Shown: positions 1 through 12,057 of the stretch, piece by piece
Layout of the letters: each line of letters begins with the position of its first letter
Position numbering within the stretch: the first letter of the stretch is position 1
Assembly: GCA_027625915.1 (NCBI GenBank)
Contig: JANTQA010000070.1
Span: 14,265,001-14,329,000 of the forward strand
Source: Anaeramoeba flamelloides
Lineage: Eukaryota; Metamonada; Anaeramoebidae
DNA: 64,000 bases
Direction of reading: 5' to 3'
Translations under genes and position numbers: made by a program
Notes under the pieces: generated by a model
Told to the model about the DNA's origin: nothing
The model's input: the letters and a program-made list of their open reading frames with translations, nothing else
The model's database searches: none

Positions 1-3000
1 ATTTTTCGAAAAAAATTATAATTTCGTGACAAATTTAAAGGATGGGTAATCAATATTGAAGACTTCAAAGTTGAAAGAAATATTTCTAAAATCAGTCTTG
101 AAATGTAGGTTCGTTACTATACAATTTGATTTGTTAAAAAATTAAATATTTAATTTACTAGATACTTTGGACAGATTATCTATATCCCTTAGCACCCCGG
201 ATTTGCTTAAATTTCATCAAGTTTTTTAAATTAGATTTAAAATGATATTGATCTACTAATATATTAATTTACTTATTTGTCTTTAATCCAGATTTGAATT
301 ATAATAAAAAGTCAAAATAGTTCAAAGATAAAGTAGTTAAGTTATTGATTTTTTTTTTAAAATTGAAAAAAAAAATAATAATTATTCATTTTTACATTTT
401 TTTTAAAGATTTTTATTTTTTATTTATTTTTTTAAATCGGAAATTTTATTACATTAATAGTAATTCAAAACTCAATACATTGATTTATTAATAATAACCA
501 CCAAACAATTTTGTTAATTTTATGATAAAAAAAATAAATAAAAAAATAAATTACTTTGAAATTTAATTTTTTTTTTTAGAAAAAATTTCAATAAATATCC
601 AATTAAGAGAAAAATGAAATTGATTTCTTTAGGCCAAAATTAAATTTTTAATATGATTAATTTTCTAAAACTTTTATTTAAGCAATAGAAATTACTTGAA
701 AATCAAAAAAAAAAAAAAAAAAATGTAAAATAATTTCATTTTATTAAATTGGAATAAAACAAATATAAATTACTTTTTAATCGATAAAATATTTATACCT
801 AAATTTCAAATAAAATAAAAAATAACTCTTAAATATTATTCCAATATAATAAAATAATCTCCGAAACCAAATTTTTTCTTGCGTTTTGTTATTAGTAAAA
901 ATTTGAATAATATATTTGCGATATTTGGATTTTTCCTTAATAAATTAATCCAGATCTTGTTAAATAAGTTATGATAAATGGTCTCTAATTCAACAATATT
1001 GTTTATTTTATGTCTAGATTTTAAAAAGTCAAAACTTAAAAAATTGTAAAAAAATAAAAAAAAAAAATCAATTGTTAATCTGACTCGAACTATTAGCCAA
1101 ACCATTTAAAATTGAAAAAAAATCTTGTTGAAAAAATTATAAAATTTTGCAATGAGAAATTTAATTTATATTTTTTTTTATTTTTAAATTATTTAGAATC
1201 TAATATAGATATTGATATTGAATAGTAATCAATTGATAAAACAAATTTTCTATGTGATGTTAAAATATCTTTTTTAATGAATAAATTATTTAATCAAGCA
1301 TTTTAGGCAATTTTGGGGTGCAAAGGGAACCAAAAAAATTTCCAGTAAAGTATGATGTGTTTTAAATGTTAAAACTAAGAGGTTTTTGATGTCTAGACAA
1401 ACTTTTCAAAAAAAAAAAAAAAATTTATTTTTACAAAATTTGGAAAAATAATAAAATCACAATAACCAAAAAAAAAATTTCAAATGATGGAAATTTTTTT
1501 TCAAGTTATTTTTTTATTTTAAGTAACTATACAATTTTTAATTATAAAATTTTCTTTCTAAGATAATTTTTTATTAATTCTATATCTTATTATCCTTTGA
1601 TAACATTTCAAATTTAAATTTTTATTTGAAATGTTTTTAGGTTATTTCGGGTGCTAAGGGATATAAATCCCCTTTCACGCATATGGTAACAGTTAAAATG
1701 AAAATTTCAGTTTTTTTTAAGAATCAATTTACATAAATTGGAAATAAGATAAATAATAAACTTCCAATTAGAGTCAAGATCCATAAAAGAAATGTATGAA
1801 AAGGCTGAAAATACCCAAAAAAAATAAAATGTAAAAAAAAAAAAAAATTGGGTTACTTTCATTGGAATGGTTCTTTATCATAATTTCGCAATTTCTTTTG
1901 AAAACGTAAACAGTTGACAATAATATTATTTTTAATATTTAGTTTATTTGATTTTAGATGAAATTACAAAGTTTCAATTTTCTTTATGTTAATTTGGAGT
2001 TTCAAACATTTTTTTTTGATTTTTCCTTTTTTTTTACATATAAAGAAAAAATTGAAAAAAAAAAAAAAGATAAAAAAAAAGCAAAAAAAAAATTAAGACA
2101 AAATTAGAAAAAAATAATCTGATATAAAAATTGAAATTTTATTTTGAGAATAGTTATGAATTAGACCCATCCAATATATTCTATTTATTCATTCAAACTA
2201 TACCCTTTTAACAGAAAAGACTTTAGATTGTACATATATTGATAATAATATAAATAGTACTTAAAATATGAAACAAGACTTCAAAAATTAATCGTTAGGT
2301 TTTTCTGATGATAATTATTGAATAAATTATTCAATTAAAAAATTGAAAAAATGATTAATTATGGGGAGCACTAAATTAAATATCAAATACTAGAATACTC
2401 TTATTTTGATTTCTATTTGTAAAGATGTAAATGTAAGGAAAAAAAAAAAACATAAAATTTCAAAAATAATAATTTTTAATTAGTAACATTCAAATGAAAT
2501 TTAATAATTTATTGTTCACAACATTATCAATAGATATTTTAAAAGTAATTTAAGCTAAATGACGCGTATATCTTTTACTACCAATTACGACATACCATTA
2601 TTTATAACAAATATAAACCATGCCAAATGACTAATAGTCCATTTTCAAAACAAATTGCATCTTCTTGATATTTGAAAATATTCCAAAAACCTTGATTTAA
2701 TCATAAATTGACTTTTCTAAAATATTTTTATTAGGAATTAATTATTAATTCTTAAAATTTTGATCAAAACTAACCTTTTTGTAACTTTCAAAGTTTACCA
2801 TATTTTTAAAAATAATTCAAAAAAAATATTTGTTTTGATGAAAAAGGAAATATTATTGTCTATAAATGAAGTAAATTTTAAAATCGTTTTAATAAAACCC
2901 ATAAAGTGAAAAAATAAAATGTGATATAAAATATTATTAATTTCAAAAAATATATAACAATAATTATTTTTAATTTGAAATAAATTTAATTTATTTATTT

Positions 3001-4227
3001 GATTCAGATTTCAGATCATTTTTTGTTTTAATTTTTAAATAAAAAAAAATACACAAAAAATCAACAAATTATTACATTAAAAATGTCAATATTTTTTTTT
3101 TAAACATGTAGAATTTAACAGAAAATATTTAGAAATATTTTTAATTTAAACAATTTAAAAATAATAATTAACATACCAGTTGTAAAGAACCTAAAAATTG
3201 TTTTGTTAACTAACTGAAAAAAAGATAAATAGATTTTAATAATTATTTCTCATTTTATTAAATATTTTTTAAAAAAATGATTTTACCCCAATTAATTATT
3301 CTTATTATTTAATGAAAATAATATCATTAATAAACAATTGATTTGAAGAAGATAATTTAGTTATTTTTACAATAAATGATTGAAAATAAACATTAAATAA
3401 GCCCTTTAAATTTCCAAGAAATGGATAAATAATATCAGAAATTAAAATTAAATGATCAACATTTACTGATCTTCTGGGATTTAATATTTTAAATATTTTC
3501 TTTGTATTTTTTATATAGTAAATAAAGCTGAAATTTTATTTATACATATAAAAAATTTTGGTTAATTTTTCTTATAGATTCTCTGAAATTACTAAAAGTA
3601 AGAATTCTAAAAATAAAAATTGTTTTGCAAATTTTTCTTTTTTGTTTTTGAATTCAAAAATTCAAACAAAAAAAAATATCTTTTTACTGAAAATAAAGAG
3701 TCAAAAATGAATTATTCTAAAAATGATAATTCATTTCTCTAAAACTTACAATGTGAAGTTGTTACCCTTATTTCATTTTACATATGTCGTATTAGAATTA
3801 TCGATCAACCTTTTTAAGTAAAAAATAAATAAAATTTACAAATACATAAAATCACTAGTTTACTAATATTTTTTCTTTTTAAAAAAATAAAAACCAAAGA
3901 AACAAACTAGATTCATATATTTAAAGTTAATTTTAAGAGTCAGAAAGTATTGAAAAAAAAAAAAAAAAAAAAAAATACTTTTATGTAAAATGTACTTGAA
4001 CTTTAATTTCATATTATTGTTTTTTCTTCCAATTCTGAAAATTTATTTTATTTCGAATTCTTTTTTAAAGTAACAATTGCCCAATATGACCAAATAAATA
4101 AATTGCGTTGGTAAATTGAATCTATTTCCTTCGAACACTATTTGTAAAAGAATAATAACTATGCAAAGTGAACAATTTTCTAATTTTAATATGTAAATAC
4201 TATTAATATATAAATTAAAACATATAG
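1..4227. other. AT-rich gene-free stretch with one old transposon
   Basis: No exon with convincing codon use was found here on either strand. The stretch is dominated by A/T homopolymers. Its one recognisable structure is the TIR element at 185-1661, described separately. From about 1700 to 4200 I see only low-complexity AT-rich DNA. Confidence 0.5.
185..1661. mobile_element. TA-flanked TIR transposon, Tc1/mariner-like, decayed
   Basis: The left end reads TCCCTTAGCACCCC and the right end is its inverse, GGGTGCTAAGGGA; both are bordered by TA, as expected of a TA target-site duplication. A second, diverged copy of the same terminus lies inside at about 1312-1330 (GGGGTGCAAAGGGA), so a shorter copy or an internal rearrangement may be nested. 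On the minus strand an 89-aa open stretch (836-1105) has a Trp/Lys-rich pattern faintly like the C-terminal end of Tc1-type transposases. That resemblance is inference. No complete transposase is visible. Confidence 0.5.
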
Positions 4228-4762
4228 TTACAATGGAAGGGATGTATTACAAACATATTTTATTCTATATAAATTTTCATGAATAGTAAACTTGTCAACT
4301 ATAAAAGGCACCCAAAAATTTATGAAATATCAATGATTATTGAGAATTAACCTTTGAAGAATAAATGAATAATAACCAGAATAATCCACTTACAATAATA
4401 GAAAATACCGAACCAAAGTAAATCAAATAATTCAATAAATTTTCTTAAAAATTGATGAACAAAAAAATTAGTCAGTATCATTGTGAAAAACAAATATATA
4501 TTAGAAAATCCAATTGAAGATCCAATAACTGTTTCAACAAAAAACAATCTGATTATTCTAGAATAATTATCACTGTTTTATTAACATCAGAATTACAAAC
4601 TTTAACTTAGTGACTCAAGATCTTTGAATAATAAAAAATAATTGCATAGAATTACATATCAAAAAAAAAAAAAAATGAAAAAAGAAAAGATGAACAAAAA
4701 ACGTGAAAAAATGTATTTTAATTTACTAATTTCCACAATAAAAGTTTTCTTTTAATATCCAT
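4228..4762 (-). CDS. Candidate small spliced membrane-protein gene, unrecognised
   Basis: This is a putative minus-strand gene seen only by splice logic. The central exon 4572-4394 lies between an AACAG acceptor and a GTAAGT donor and encodes about 59 hydrophobic residues, including IGSSIGFSNIYLFF and FIELFDLLWFGIFYY, which would make two or three membrane segments. A 95-nt intron (4393-4299) joins it in phase to a last exon 4298-4228 with a hydrophilic tail ending in SLPL and TAA. A first exon 4762-4737 (MDIKRKLL...) with a weak GTGGAA donor would give 91 aa in all, but it is the least secure part. I recognise no family. AT-rich DNA easily yields Phe/Ile/Leu-rich frames by chance, so this could be noise. 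Support comes only from the two canonical junctions and the matching phase. Confidence 0.3.
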
Positions 4763-5154
4763 TTAAACACTTTAAAAACATTCAATCACCCATTACAACT
4801 TGGCCCCCCCCCCATTAATATTATTTTTTTTTTATCGTTTAAAAATAACTTTATATATTTTTTTCGAGTAAATTAAAATATTAAGTTTATTTCTATTAAA
4901 ATAAAATAATATAAAAAATAATCAAACTAAGTATAACTACTAAATAAAAACCCACATTCAAAAAATCCAAAAAATCATTATTTCAAATATATAAACAATT
5001 TTACAAATAATAAAAAAGTAATTAATTTAAATTTATTTTTTTTTAAAAATAGAAAAATACTGAAAATTAATTCTATATAAAAAAAAAGAAAATAAAATTA
5101 GGTAAACAATTATTATTACAAAGTCATAAATTTATAAGTTTTTAATATATTAAT

Positions 5155-5157
<3 letters not shown>

Positions 5158-5223
<66 letters not shown>
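5158..5223. repeat. (TA)n microsatellite
   Basis: An uninterrupted TA dinucleotide run of about 64 nt, starting roughly 50 nt beyond the G-alpha stop codon. It therefore probably lies in or just after that gene's 3' UTR. Confidence 0.95.
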
Positions 5224-5226
<3 letters not shown>

Positions 5227-5276
5227 GGTATTTGCTTGAGAAAATTTGTTTCAATAACTTATATTATTATTTCTAT

Positions 5277-7573
5277 TTAATTAATTCCAGCCCCACTTAA
5301 AGTCTTTGATAAAATGAAATCTATAACATTTTCAAAAACCTTTTTAGTATTGTCTGTATCTGTTGCGCATGTATAATAGGTATAAATTTGGCGACTTTCA
5401 ACATTATTTAGTGAACAAAATTTATTTTTCATGAATTCGGAACCATTTTCATAATTACACCCACCGTCATAATCTTCAAAGCAAACATTTAAATCAACTT
5501 TTTGAATTTTTTTTTCAAAAAGATCTCTTTTATTTAAAAACAACATGACTACAGTATCTGTAAACCACCTTGAATTACATATCTCCCCAAATAACATTAA
5601 AGCTTCTGCCATTCTATTTTTCGTACGATCCTCAAATAATGTTTGATCATATTCACTCATCGAGGCAACAAAAATAATTGCAGTGACGTTTTGGAAACAA
5701 TGAATCCATTTTTTCCGTTCAGACCTTTGCCCACCAACATCAAATAATCTATTTTGTTAATATTTATAATTTTTAATTTATGCCAATACAAAGTAAAACC
5801 AGATTTCCCTTTTTTAGAGTTATTTATTTATATATTTTTTTTTCTGATAGTAAAAAGAATTTTTTTTATGGAATCTTATTATTAATAATCTTTCTATCGG
5901 GATTTTACTCCTCCTATTTCAGGACGTGTATAATGTTTAATTTGGTCATGTGAATGATATAATATTTTTTTACTTTAATGTTTTAATTATTTTTCTTCTT
6001 CTCTTTTTTATTTAGTAAATTTTCTTGGATTACTCCTTTCTCACAATAAATAAGTAAAAAGAATTTTTCGAGAAAACTATTCATTATATCCCTTCAAAGA
6101 TGCTTGGAAAAACTTTAATTATTTACAGATATTTTGAATAAGTTTTTTTTATAAATCAAATTATGGAATTTTTTCGGGTATATCATAGATTTCAAAAAAA
6201 AAAAAAAACAATAAAAAAGATATCAAAAAATTGTTTATGTAGAGCTATCATTTGATTAAATCTGATGAAGTTGACTCAAAATATCTTTTCGATATTGAAA
6301 CTTTTTCTAACATCTCGTAAGAGACACATCATAAATAATTTCTACTAAAAAAATAAAAAAACCAAAAATAGGTGAAAAATAGGAGAAATCATGTTTACAT
6401 TTGTGTAATATATTTAAAAGAATTCTCTATAAAGCAATTTAGATAATGTTTCAAATCTAATAAAAGTTATTATTATGAACAAATGATTTAAGAAATTTTT
6501 GTTATCTTTCTTACTTATTATAATTATTATTTAAGAAAGAACAAAAGTAATATAAAAGTTATCAAAGATTTTTTTTTTTTAAATAAAAAAATTATTTAAA
6601 ATTAAAAAGTTTATTATTTTGTGTTTCTACAAAAAAAAAAATTCATAATATTTTTTAGGATTCTGGAAAAATTACATTTGAATTTATAGTTATTTTAAAA
6701 AAGAGATGAACCAACTGTTTTATAAAAAACTACCCAAACTATTTCAGAGAATATTTCAAATAACTTATACAATAGAATTTAAAAAAATTACAAAATACAA
6801 TGTTAAAAATCACTATACTACGTATACACCCTGTCTAATAGATTAATTCTACCCCCAAGAAAATAAAAAAATTAAAATATTCAAAGTATATTTGTATTGT
6901 TAATGGATTCATTAAGAAACCAATCCAACTAATATTACCTAAATTACACAGTAAGCACCTTTTTTTTTTTTTTTTTTTTTTTTAAGAATGGTTATATATT
7001 ATCAATATTTATTTAATAATTTTCAAAAAAAGAAAAAAAGAAAGAACCAAAATAATTCGAAAGGAAAAAGAATTAAGTTTCCATCAGAATTTTAAACTAT
7101 CGATAAAAAAAAAAACAATACAAAAAGACTAAATCTGCTAAAAGAGTATAATATTAAAAAAAAAAAAATTTTCTAAAATTTTAAATTGTAACATCAAGAA
7201 AATCAAAAATGAGAGTTCATGCTTGAAAAAAGATACCTTTTTTTTATCTATTTTTCTTATAATTCAGTTATTTCAAGTAAAAAAGATACCATTTTAAATA
7301 ATAATGACTATACTACGTATATTTTTATTCTCATTTCTTGTTATCCGAGCTCTTAAGTAAGAATTTTACATAATTTAAAAAAATACAGGCCATCAAATTT
7401 TTGGAAAGAATTTATTAAAAAAAGTATTTTTCTTGTAAACATAAATTTAATAAATATTTCGAAAAAAAAAAAAACACCTATAAACTCAATTCATTACAGT
7501 ACAAAAACTTTTTCTGAAAAGGAAAAAAAAAATATTCATAATTATTGTAAGATCTTAATACTAATCAAAAACC

Positions 7574-7629
<56 letters not shown>

Positions 7630-10600
7630 GACTTCAAGGACGATCGATCTCCAAAAATCAACAATCAAAAAAGAGGAAATTTTTATAAAAATAATACGTA
7701 GGGTAATCAACAGTGTACATTTTATATGTCAATGTATAATAATTTTGCAAACAAAGGTGTTGATTTTGAAGTGTTGCTCTGAGATACTTTTTAAGAAACT
7801 TGAAAAGTTTTTTTTCATTTCTCAAATAGGCTAATTTAATCATAAGAATAATATCGAATACTTATCCGTCAAATATTTTGAGTTGAAAAATAACCACAAT
7901 ATATATTAAATCAAATTATATCAATTTTGTTCTTAAAGAAAATAATTTGTTTCAAATTGAAACCATTTAACTTTTTGGAAATATCAAAAAAGAAATTGAG
8001 GGGATTTTTTATTAAAATTTAGTTTTTTTGGAATTGAGTATTATTGGATTAACTTTTTCTTCTAATTTGAATTTTTATTTAGGAATTGAGAATGCTTTCA
8101 TTTTTTTTTTTTGAATTGATTTTTTAGAATTGGAAATGTTTTTAATTTTTTTTTTTTGATTCAATGAATTCTTTAGTCAATGAGATCCTCTCAACAATCT
8201 TTTTTTTTTTAATCGAATGTTTTACCCAACGAGATCGTTTTGGAACTTTTTTTTGTTAATTTTGAATTTTATTAAATTTAGAATAATTTTAAACTTTTTC
8301 TTGTTGATTTATTTTTACGAATTGAGAATCCAATTAAACTTTTTTTGTTTTGATTATTGCAAATGAGATCATATTTTATTTTTTTTCATTTTTTATTTGA
8401 ATTTTATTGACAAAAAGAATTGTGATTTAAAAAAATCATTTTCATAGGTTGACCACCTCCCTGGACATTGGGTAAATGCACAATAAGGGAATAAACCCTT
8501 AAGGTATTGAATAGAATGTTTAATTATTAATTATTGATTTTTAATTAAAAAAATTATTAAATCTAAATAAAAATCTTACAAAAATTCAGTTTGTTCATAA
8601 TTAAATTTAGTTTCAATAAGCCCGCTCGTTCTAATTCGAGTCATCAAAATATCTTGATCCGTTGGCATATAATTTTCCTCAGCAAATCGATTAATATTTT
8701 CAAATAGGCTATTTTTGTTATAAAAAAATAAAAAAAAAAAAACCATATAAAAAATTAGAGATTTTGATGATAATATGAATTATTGAAATATTAGCAATAA
8801 ATTTAAGATAATATTGGAAACTGGCAATTAACCCAACTTTCTCACGATAAATCATCAAAACACGATAATCAACAAAATCACAAAAATTCATAAAATAATT
8901 ATCACATTAAAGAAAATCATTTTTTTAAAATCCCCTGACAAAAAATACCATTGAATTCTACAAATCTATGAGACTTTTTCAACACTTTTTATATTTAAAT
9001 CAGGTTTTAAAAATGTTTGTAAGGGGTTTGAATTGTCTTACAGTGTTTGAAAGTTATGAAAAATATAAAATCGCAAAAAAAAAGGAAATGATTGTTTTTA
9101 AATTTTCAAAAATTTTTCTTTTCATTTTTTTAATTTTACAAAGATAAATTCTCATATAAATTTCAGGATCAAACAAATAATCACTATTTTAAAAATGCAC
9201 TAAGATATAAAATTCATGTTTTTTTTTTTGTTAACGAGATATAGTTTCATATCTTATATAAACATTAAGAAAAAACCAAAACTTTTATTCTTATCAGTGG
9301 CTGGTTTTAAAAATAACATTTAAACCCTAATTGAGTTATACCTAAATTCAAAGAATAAGAATAATAAGAAGAACACACAAAGAAAACAAATATTTACACA
9401 ATCTGAATAATTTGTGATTGTGTGATTATGTTTTTTTTTTTTTTGATAATCCTTTAGAAAGTTAATCCACATCTAAAAAATTAGAATTGAATAAAGAAAA
9501 TGTTTAAACCCAAGAACACATTCTTGAACGAAAAAATAACGGGTTATCTCTTTTATAAGCCTTTTTGTCCCCGGATTTTATAATACTATTATTTTCCAAT
9601 TAAAAAATGAAAATATTTAGTTCACTTTGCAAAATATTCTTCGAGTTAATAAGTTGAAGAAAATCCAAAGATCTTTACAACACCATTTGGAAATGATATT
9701 TTTAGACAATAAGCTCCATCCAAAAATGTGGGGCAAAAAAATATCCATCAATATAAGAATAAATTCTTTATTCAGTTATTAAACTCAAAACTTTAGACAA
9801 AAAAAAACGAAGCCATTAATAATAATAAAACTCTTGATTAAAATTTGTGTTTATTGATCAAAGTTCGAAGAATAAAAAATAAAAATAAAAAAAAAAAAAT
9901 TGCTCCTAATTTTTTGGAAAAATATCCAAAATTAGTAATGTCTATTTAACAATCTTTAGTTCGATCTTTTTTTTCAATTTTTTTTTTTGACAATGTGTAA
10001 AATCATACTTCAATATATTTTTGATTTGATCTTTAGATTTTTGTGTTTTCATTTGATCATTAACTTTTTGTTTTTCCCATTAACTTTTTTGTGTTTTTTT
10101 TTTTTTTTTTTTTTTTCTTTTTAAACATTTTAAAAAAGCAAACTGAAAAAAAAAAAAAAAAAAAAAAACCTTTTTATTTTTTCTTTTTTTTTTATCTCAC
10201 CTCTTTAATTGAAGTGTACAACTGTTCTGAGCAATTTTTCCACCAAAGTCCATCGAAGTCAACTCAATTGTTTAGAATCAAAAAGAATTTTTGGTTGATT
10301 TCTTATCACATCTCTTCTGAACTTTGTTAAATTTTTGGACAATAATAATAACAAAGTAAAAATGAAAAAAATGAAGAATTCGAAAAAATAATGAAATGAG
10401 AAATTTGACCCTATTATTTTTTCAAAATTAAAAATTTTGCAAAATAATTTTAATTCAAAAAAAAATATTTAGAATCCATTAATAAAACTTCAAAATACAA
10501 GAAATTAAGTATGATATGTTAAAAAACATATTATTGTTGTACATTTTGTATAATTGAATTAATATTAAGAAATAATTATTGAAATAAAAAATGCCCTATA

Positions 10601-12057
10601 TTATTGGAAATAGCTTAAATTAAACTTCCTTAGATAACTCTAAGACAAAATTTTCACTCGGCTAATTTGATTGTAACATTTAAAATTAATATTCATTTTG
10701 GAACTTGATATAAAAAATTTCATTTATTAATTGGAAAATAACAGTATTACTATTGACTGATAAAATATTTATTTCTATTTCGTTCTTATCGTTGTTGATC
10801 TCAAGATTGATAAAGTGGCCAACCAAATTCAAATATAATAATACAATAAAATTCTATTAGATTAATCATGGATTTGAATTAATTTATCTTTTTTTAGATT
10901 TTTTTAAAAAGTAATTTTTTTAACATAAGCTATTTTTTGATCAAATAAAATTTTTATTGTAAAAATATTGATGAATTTTATTTAAAATTCATCAACTCTT
11001 GTATCATGATTTAATTTTTATCATGGCATTTTGACATTTATCAAGATTAGATTATATATTGCAATTTATGATATTATCACAATATCATTGTATGTTGAAA
11101 TTTTATTAAACACAATTTTTAAAGCCTTTTTAGGTTTTTTAAACTATTTTGTGACTGGACTAAAATATTGTCAAATATTCAATCTGACACCTTTAATTAT
11201 TTTTTATTTTTTAAATATTATTTTACCATTCTGGATGGAAAATCTGGATATCTGATTTTTATTGATTATTGTAACTTTCTTCTTTTGACTGTACCATTTC
11301 CGTTTCTCAGCAAAAAAACAAATTATTGGAGATAATCAACATTTCGATAAAAATTGAAAACTTTAACAAAACTTTAGTGATTTGTAACCACAATTGAACT
11401 ATTTCTGAGAATCCCTAATAAAGCAAAAAAATAAAAAAAAAAAAAGATCCAATAAAAGAAAACAAAAGAAAAGAAAAGTGTAACATACTACTCACAAGAA
11501 TCATAAAGTTGAATCTCATTTTTTCTCTTTAAAACTTTTTTAATACCTTCATCATTCCAAATGGAAATTAAGTCTTCAACGTGTTCATCAAATTCGTGAA
11601 TGTTACAATTTTTAAGTTCTTGGCTAATACTCTATTGAAAAGATTGTGATCCAATTTTGTTTTTATTTTTAAGTTTAAACAAGATATTGCTGTTAATTGG
11701 CTTTGCCTTTTTACAATGACAAAAAAAAAAATTCTGAAAATTTACTTCATTTCTTTCTGATTCAAATTTAAAACCAAATTTCTCCAAGCCTTCAATTAAA
11801 ACATGAGAACAGTGAACGATATTGTTTTTAACTTGATCAATTGCCTTCAATCTTTCATTTTTAGTAAAATCAAGTTGATGTATAATCCTTAGTTGTTTCC
11901 CAATTGTGGATTTTCCAGAATCACCTGCGCCTACAAGAAGAAGCTTCACCTGTTTTTCTGATTGAACTTGCTTTGTGGAAAGTTGTTTTCCAATATTATT
12001 GTTACGTTTTTTTTCGTTTAATTCTTCCAGTTTTTTACTTGAACAGAAATTGCCCAT
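5277..12057 (-). CDS. Heterotrimeric G protein alpha subunit, 4 exons
   Basis: Membrane-anchored GTPase that relays signals from receptors. Exons 12057-11746, 11631-11492, 8708-8580 and 5748-5277 join in phase to 350 codons, the usual family length. The N-terminus MGNFCSS fits myristoylation at Gly2 and palmitoylation at Cys5. The P-loop GAGDSGKS is at residues 43-50 (Asp where most have Glu). Switch I TRIRTSG carries the cholera-toxin-type Arg175. Switch II DVGGQRSERKKW includes catalytic Gln201. NKRD and TCAT form the guanine-binding motifs. The tail SGAGIN has no Cys at position -4, so it should resist pertussis toxin. Introns are 114, 2783 and 2831 nt. The second donor must be GA|GTAGTA to keep phase, costing one residue against most homologues just before switch I. 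Sure of the family; the class (i, q, s or protist-specific) is open. Confidence 0.95.
7578..7625. repeat. (AT)n microsatellite in G-alpha intron 3
   Basis: A continuous AT dinucleotide run of about 48 nt. It abuts the truncated end of the transposon remnant that starts near 7641. Confidence 0.95.
7641..8502. mobile_element. TTAA-family transposon remnant (family T1)
   Basis: It starts with the shared internal block GATCGATCTCCAAAAATC (also near 42297 and, reversed, near 21380) and ends in ACCC followed by TTAA at 8499-8502. The block TTGGGTAA plus GCA before the end aligns with the opposite terminus of the copy at 20802-21491. The other terminus is missing, replaced by the AT microsatellite. 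It sits 78 nt inside the intron from exon 3 of the G-alpha gene. Confidence 0.55.
8709..11491 (-). other. G-alpha intron 2, 2.8 kb
   Basis: AT-rich with poly-T (about 10096-10117) and poly-A (about 10148-10168) tracts. A plus-strand frame at 11031-11255 could encode a 74-aa hydrophobic peptide, but it has no supporting feature. No transposon with clear ends was recognised, unlike the other long introns. Confidence 0.7.

Larger units (their letters stand above)
5749..8579 (-). other. G-alpha intron 3, 2.8 kb
   Basis: Bounded by a GTAAGA donor after exon 3 and an AAATAG acceptor before exon 4. It contains an (AT)n run at 7578-7625, the remnant of a TTAA-family transposon at about 7641-8502, and otherwise AT-rich DNA with long homopolymers. 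The motif ACTATACTACGTATA occurs twice, at about 6813 and 7308; I cannot explain it. Confidence 0.85.

Noticed and set aside
10091-10330. 79-residue frame in G-alpha intron 2
   Set aside because: The first half is poly-Phe/Lys from homopolymers; the rest has no motif, splice context or counterpart.
11031-11255. 74-residue hydrophobic frame opposite G-alpha intron 2
   Set aside because: Could be a membrane peptide, but Phe/Ile/Leu-rich frames arise often by chance in this DNA and there is no other support.
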